From positions 3,161,001 to 3,225,000 of the forward strand of contig NZ_CP029151.1 in the NCBI RefSeq assembly GCF_003095655.1: a DNA stretch of 64,000 nucleotides. Reading direction: 5' to 3'. Under the pieces are notes generated by a model, which was not told the DNA's origin, did no database searches, and saw nothing but the letters and a program-made list of their open reading frames with translations. This document shows positions 60,365-64,000 of this stretch, piece by piece. The first letter of the stretch is position 1, and the number at the start of each line of letters is the position of its first letter. Source of the DNA: Dokdonia sp. Dokd-P16. GTDB lineage: Bacteria; Bacteroidota; Bacteroidia; Flavobacteriales; Flavobacteriaceae. Both the position numbers and the translations under genes were made by a program.

Positions 60365-62821
60365 CTAATAACAATCCACATCTATCACAAGCCGTACACT
60401 TCTGTAAGGAGCGATTGCATTAAAACTAGTGACAACACGCTTTATAGCCTTCTTTGTTTCTAAAAGTTTCTGGCGGCGGCTTATCTTAATTAATACATTA
60501 CGTCTGTACTGGTTACGTATTCTTGCTACAGAAGGTGTCTCTGGACCTAATACCGCGTCTGCTCCTAGAGTTTGACGCAATGCTTTTGCGAGCCAGATAC
60601 TCGCCTCTTCTATTTTTTGATAATCTCGATGCTTTAAAGTAATACGTATCAATCTATGAAAAGGTGGATACTTAAAATTACGTCGTTCTTCTAATTGCTC
60701 CTTGTACATCTCTTCAAACTTATTTGCAGAAACCTGCTGTAGGATCTGATGGTAAGGATTATAAGTCTGCACGAGTACTTTACCTTGCTTTTCTGTTCGC
60801 CCTGCCCTACCCGACACTTGTGCAATCAACTGGTAACTACGTTCATGTGCTCTAAAATCTGGAAAATTGAGCATGCTATCTGCATTCATAATACCCACAA
60901 GAGTCACATTTCTAAAGTCTAAACCTTTAGTTAGCATTTGCGTACCTACAAGAATATCTATTTGCTCTTGCTCAAAGACAGTAATGAGCTTTTCAAATCC
61001 ATACTTACCTCTAGTAGTATCAGAATCCATTCTTGCAATAGATTTATCTGGATATAGCTCTTTGAGTTCTAATTCTATTTGCTCTGTACCAAAACCCTTA
61101 GTAGTAAGCTCTGCGCTTCCACAAGCCATACATTTCTGTTGTAAAGCGATATTATAACCACAATAATGACAACGTAGCTGTGACCTGTATTTATGATAAG
61201 TAAGACTTACATCACAATTAGGGCATTGTGGCGCGTGACCACAAGTAGTACATTCTAGTATAGGTGAGAAACCTCTACGGTTTTGAAAGAGAATTACCTG
61301 CTCCCCTAGTGCTAGTGCATCTGTAATTGCGCGTATTAAGGTGTCAGAAAAGTGACCCGTCATCTCACGCTTTTTGCTTTTCTCCTTAATATCTACAAGA
61401 TTAATCTCAGGCATTAAAATACCTCCATGTCTTTGTTTTAAAGACACATAACCATATTTCCCTTGCTGTGCGTTGTATACTGTTTCTATAGATGGCGTTG
61501 CAGACCCAAGTAATACTTTTGCTTTAAACATTGCTCCTAGCACAATAGCAGCATCACGAGCATGATATCTAGGCGCAGGGTCGTATTGCTTAAAACTACT
61601 TTCATGCTCCTCATCTACTACTATAAATTTTAAGTCTCTAAAGGGTAATAAAAGTGCACTACGTGCCCCTATAATAATTTGAGCTTTATCTAGCTTTTTC
61701 AATACATTATTCCACACCTCTACTCGCTCGTTTACGGAGTATTTGGAGTGAAAAATCGCTACGCGCTCACCAAAGTAGGTTTGCAACCTGGTTATCAACT
61801 GCGTAGTAAGTGCTATTTCTGGAAGTAAATACAGTATTTGATTACCAGAATCAAGCATCTCTTCTATGAGCTGCACATATATTTCTGTCTTTCCCGATGC
61901 AGTTACTCCATGCAACAGGGCGACATCTTTTGTTTCAAAATGACTTTTTATTTCATCATAAGCCGTTTGCTGATATTCGTTGAGAACCTTTGTTTCAAAA
62001 ACTTCGCCGTCAAAACCTACACGGTCCTGTCGTTTTTGATAGGTTTGAAAAACACCTTTATCCACAAGCGCCTTGAGCTGACTAGCAGTAGCGCTAGATG
62101 CTTTTTGTAAGTCCTGAGATGATATTGGTTTATTTGTTTTCGCTTTAAGCGAGAAAAATGTGAGCACCATCTCTCGTTGTTTTGGAGCTCGTGACAATTC
62201 CTCTAGTACAGTTGTAAGTCCCTCCTCGCCTTCGTATGCTGGGGCAATAGTGATAAATTTTACAAGCTTAGGTACATATTGCTCATAAATCTCTTCTTGC
62301 ATCTCGATCAAACCTTGATCAATTAAACGCTGTATAGAAGGAAGAATTTTTTTCTTGTCTAGAATATCCATCACCTCATGAACCTTTAATTCTGAACGAT
62401 GCTGTAATGCTTCATATATGAGAAACTCATCATCCTTAAGCGATGTCTCATCTATATCAAAGCCATCTTCCTTAAGTCTTATCACAGTCTCGCTTTCCAG
62501 TAAGAAAGCCTTAGGGAGTGCAGCGCGCATGACCTCTCCTTCGGTACACATATAGTAATCTGCAATCCAACTCCAGAATTTGAGCTGCTCTTCAGTGACT
62601 ATCGCGTCCTCATCTAGAATTTGCTGTATTTCCTTGGCTTCATAAATTGTAGGCGCCACCTGGTGCTTGTTTTTTACAATAGAAGCATATACTTTCTTTT
62701 TTCCAAAAGGAACAGCAACCCGCATCCCTTTTTGAATATAGTTAAACTCTGCCTCAGAGACGAAGTACGTAAACGTATTCTCTACAGGGATAGGAAGTAT
62801 AACATCAATAAAATAAGGCAT
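60365..62821 (-). CDS. priA: Primosomal protein N' (replication restart helicase PriA)
   Basis: 818 residues. N-terminal 3'-DNA-binding domain (PVENTFTYFV, GMRVAVPFGKKK), helicase with Walker A LLHGVTASGKTEIY, DEEHESSFKQ (motif II), GSATPSIET, then the zinc region with CTTCGHAPQCPNC and CHYCG, CMACG (eight cysteines) and TKGLDFRNVTLVG, QVSGRAGR. It reloads the replisome at stalled forks. Full length and complete motifs. Confidence 0.97.
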   Translation of the reverse strand: MPYFIDVILPIPVENTFTYFVSEAEFNYIQKGMRVAVPFGKKKVYASIVKNKHQVAPTIYEAKEIQQILDEDAIVTEEQLKFWSWIADYYMCTEGEVMRAALPKAFLLESETVIRLKEDGFDIDETSLKDDEFLIYEALQHRSELKVHEVMDILDKKKILPSIQRLIDQGLIEMQEEIYEQYVPKLVKFITIAPAYEGEEGLTTVLEELSRAPKQREMVLTFFSLKAKTNKPISSQDLQKASSATASQLKALVDKGVFQTYQKRQDRVGFDGEVFETKVLNEYQQTAYDEIKSHFETKDVALLHGVTASGKTEIYVQLIEEMLDSGNQILYLLPEIALTTQLITRLQTYFGERVAIFHSKYSVNERVEVWNNVLKKLDKAQIIIGARSALLLPFRDLKFIVVDEEHESSFKQYDPAPRYHARDAAIVLGAMFKAKVLLGSATPSIETVYNAQQGKYGYVSLKQRHGGILMPEINLVDIKEKSKKREMTGHFSDTLIRAITDALALGEQVILFQNRRGFSPILECTTCGHAPQCPNCDVSLTYHKYRSQLRCHYCGYNIALQQKCMACGSAELTTKGFGTEQIELELKELYPDKSIARMDSDTTRGKYGFEKLITVFEQEQIDILVGTQMLTKGLDFRNVTLVGIMNADSMLNFPDFRAHERSYQLIAQVSGRAGRTEKQGKVLVQTYNPYHQILQQVSANKFEEMYKEQLEERRNFKYPPFHRLIRITLKHRDYQKIEEASIWLAKALRQTLGADAVLGPETPSVARIRNQYRRNVLIKISRRQKLLETKKAIKRVVTSFNAIAPYRSVRLVIDVDCY

Positions 62822-62919
62822 AGCAAATTATGATAAGAAAGTATGAATATACAAAGTTACAGAAGCAGATCAAACGTAGGAGCTTATCGTCAATAAAAAG
62901 ACCATTAATGTTTGACATA

Positions 62920-62935
62920 CGCTTTCGCGAAAGCG
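62920..62935. repeat. TTTCGCGAAA palindrome, copy 24
   Basis: Perfect ACGCTTTCGCGAAAGCGT between priA and the terminator of the DUF2147 gene. Confidence 0.95.
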
Positions 62936-62969
62936 TAAAAAAAGCCGCTCCCAAAAGAAACGGCTTTCT
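62936..62969 (-). terminator. Terminator of the DUF2147 gene
   Basis: Stem AAAGCCG / CGGCTTT (62941-62947 and 62961-62967) with a T-run on the minus strand; a moderate stem with a large loop. Confidence 0.65.
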
Positions 62970-62988
62970 ATATTAAACAGCAACATCA

Positions 62989-63417
62989 TTAACGTCTTAC
63001 CCACTGTTGCGTTCTAAACAAGAATGCTATATAACCACGAACGTTTAAGACATTTTTATCATCCTCGTCAATCCACAGTTTAGCTTTATACTCCTTCCCT
63101 TTCTCTGGATCAAAAATAGTTCCTCCCTCATATTCGTCATCATCTTTTTCAAGATTCTTAATGATATCAAGACCTATGAGTGGTTTATCATAATCTTCAC
63201 CTTTACAGTAAATACAAGTCTTGTCACGATTTGCTGGATTTAATATATCTATAATCTTACCAAACACTTTACCATCCTTTTTATAGATTTCTATGATAGA
63301 CATTGCCTCACCAGTCTCATCATCTATAGTTTTCCATTGGCCAAAAATAGTTCCTTGTTGCGCTTGTATGCTCACTGCAAAAAATAGCAGCATAAGTAGG
63401 GTTATGTGTTTTTTCAT
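62989..63417 (-). CDS. DUF2147 domain protein, secreted
   Basis: 142 residues. Signal peptide MKKHITLLMLLFFAVSIQAQ, then a single DUF2147 domain: GTIFGQWKTIDDETGEAMSIIEIYKKDGKVFGKI, CIYCKGEDYDKPLIGLDIIKN, and FDPEKGKEYKAKLWIDEDDKNVLNVRGY (each segment conserved). The family is a small lipocalin-like secreted domain, function unknown. The ATG at 63417 is preferred to the in-frame TTG at 63426. Confidence 0.9.
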   Translation of the reverse strand: MKKHITLLMLLFFAVSIQAQQGTIFGQWKTIDDETGEAMSIIEIYKKDGKVFGKIIDILNPANRDKTCIYCKGEDYDKPLIGLDIIKNLEKDDDEYEGGTIFDPEKGKEYKAKLWIDEDDKNVLNVRGYIAFLFRTQQWVRR

Positions 63418-63473
63418 AGTATTCAAGTTTTAAAATTCTAAAATTAATTTGATTTACAGAGAGATTATAATGC

Positions 63474-63512
63474 ATAAAAAATGGCGAATCACAAGTGATC
63501 GCCATTTTTAAT
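63474..63512 (-). terminator. Terminator of the chalcone-isomerase-like gene
   Basis: Stem ATGGCG.ATCAC / GTGAT.CGCCAT with one bulged A (63481-63504), A- and T-runs outside. Confidence 0.85.
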
Positions 63513-63525
63513 ATGATTTTGATTA

Positions 63526-64000
63526 TTAGTTTTTACCTAACATCGCATCTTTAAGATCATCATCTGCTGGGTCGTTACCTAACCAGATTCCGAAAAGAGC
63601 TTTCTTAAAATCAAGACCTGCAATAGATCCTAATTCTTTTCCGTTTTTGTAAACTACAGTTCCTTTTCCTTTGATATAAGCGATATCAAAAACGTTTGTT
63701 TTTACAATTTTATCGCTGAAAAAACCTTTGAACTGCTCAATCTTCGCATCTAGCGAACTTGTGTTTCCATTCATTGAAGCATCAAAACCATCATCTACAG
63801 CTCCTATCATTTTCTTACTAGAAACCATTCCAGAAACGATGTCTAATTTAAGCGCCATAGTCTCGTCTGCATTGATAATAGCTGCTGCATCACTCTTTTT
63901 TGACACTAGATATAATCCTCCAGCATAAAGGTCAAATACTACCTTCTCTCTCATACCAGCACCATTAAGGATAAGTTCTGTACCTCCCATTGTTACTGAG
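63526..64000 (-). CDS. Chalcone isomerase-like protein (N-terminus beyond window)
   Basis: The frame is open to the right edge (S-V-T-M-GGTELILNGAGMREK), so the start and any signal peptide lie outside. Visible segments: LNGAGMREKVVFDLYAGGLYL, DETMALKLDIVSGMVSSKKM, a GFDASMNGN segment and FDIAYIKGKGTVVYKNGKELGSIAGLDFKKALFGIWLG; these match the bacterial chalcone-isomerase-like family, which binds fatty-acid-like ligands rather than flavonoids. Periplasmic in flavobacteria. Partial gene. Confidence 0.85.
   Translation of the reverse strand, partial: SVTMGGTELILNGAGMREKVVFDLYAGGLYLVSKKSDAAAIINADETMALKLDIVSGMVSSKKMIGAVDDGFDASMNGNTSSLDAKIEQFKGFFSDKIVKTNVFDIAYIKGKGTVVYKNGKELGSIAGLDFKKALFGIWLGNDPADDDLKDAMLGKN

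Noticed and set aside
127-62935. The TTTCGCGAAA palindromes as parS (ParB) sites
   Set aside because: parS sites are few and close to the origin and have CACGTG-type centres; 21 copies in 64 kb is far too many, and the centre is CGCG.
127-62935. The palindromes as transcription terminators
   Set aside because: They have no loop and no following T-run, and they occur in genes and in divergent promoter regions, while separate, normal terminators exist beside several of them.
1-64000. CRISPR array, tRNA or rRNA genes
   Set aside because: No short regularly spaced direct repeats with unique spacers and no cloverleaf or rRNA signature was seen.

Overview
The window is chromosomal DNA from a marine-type Flavobacteriaceae (Bacteroidota), close in style to Dokdonia/Krokinobacter; the genus is an inference. 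The support is as follows. Many genes lack Shine-Dalgarno sites but carry Bacteroidota promoters (TAnnTTTG, sometimes with TTG about 19 bp upstream). There is a SusC-like TonB-dependent receptor with a carboxypeptidase-like N-terminal domain. Several families are typical of flavobacteria (DUF4251, DUF5916, DUF6155, DUF6495, TIGR02757, BatA-domain, YtxJ). An rpsF-rpsR-rplI operon is present. No tRNA, rRNA, CRISPR array, transposase or integrase was seen.

Layout. 1-5 kb: tail of an outer-membrane protein, DUF4251 lipoprotein, MFS exporter, an aldehyde dehydrogenase/guanine-deaminase pair, DUF1223 protein. 5-12.5 kb: a very basic secreted protein, CAP lipoprotein, M19 dipeptidase, SF2 helicase, small unknowns, folE. 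12.5-22 kb: DUF5916 outer-membrane protein, lolD, TIGR02757, GAF histidine kinase, then a tight operon of BatA-domain protein, dihydroorotase-like protein with missing metal ligands, small membrane protein and esterase. 22-31 kb: MBL hydrolase, a 485-aa unknown, bcp, an endonuclease III without Fe-S cysteines, ECF sigma factor with a 50-aa neighbour, uvrA. 31-39.4 kb: envelope proteins and a secreted peptidase cluster (M28, M20, S15, M20). 39.4-42.4 kb: a BlaI/BlaR-like pair behind three operator-like dyads with a 20-bp pitch. 42.4-47.9 kb: a gene-poor stretch with two tiny ORFs, a lipoprotein, ytxJ, clpB. 47.9-51 kb: an AT-rich island of small orphan genes and one RelE/ParE toxin-antitoxin pair, separated by related non-coding modules that resemble a cassette array. 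51-64 kb: TlpA-like protein, hemolysin III, TonB receptor, DEAD-box helicase, ribosomal proteins, LytTR regulator, priA, DUF2147 and a chalcone-isomerase-like protein cut by the window end.

Two signals stand out beyond ordinary annotation. First, a perfect palindrome, core TTTCGCGAAA and usually extended to ACGCTTTCGCGAAAGCGT, occurs 21 times (about once per 3 kb) plus at least three degenerate copies. Most copies are intergenic, but seven lie inside genes, where five are read in the same frame as (A)FAK(A). Two of those form the signal-peptide cleavage region of the paralogous M20 peptidases. Second, the spacers of the 48-51 kb island share a 5' module ending in CTGTTG just before each start codon and a 3' module beginning GGCAACAAAGAACT just after each gene, so the spacers are bounded by an imperfect inverted repeat, as in attC-type gene cassettes, although no integrase is visible.
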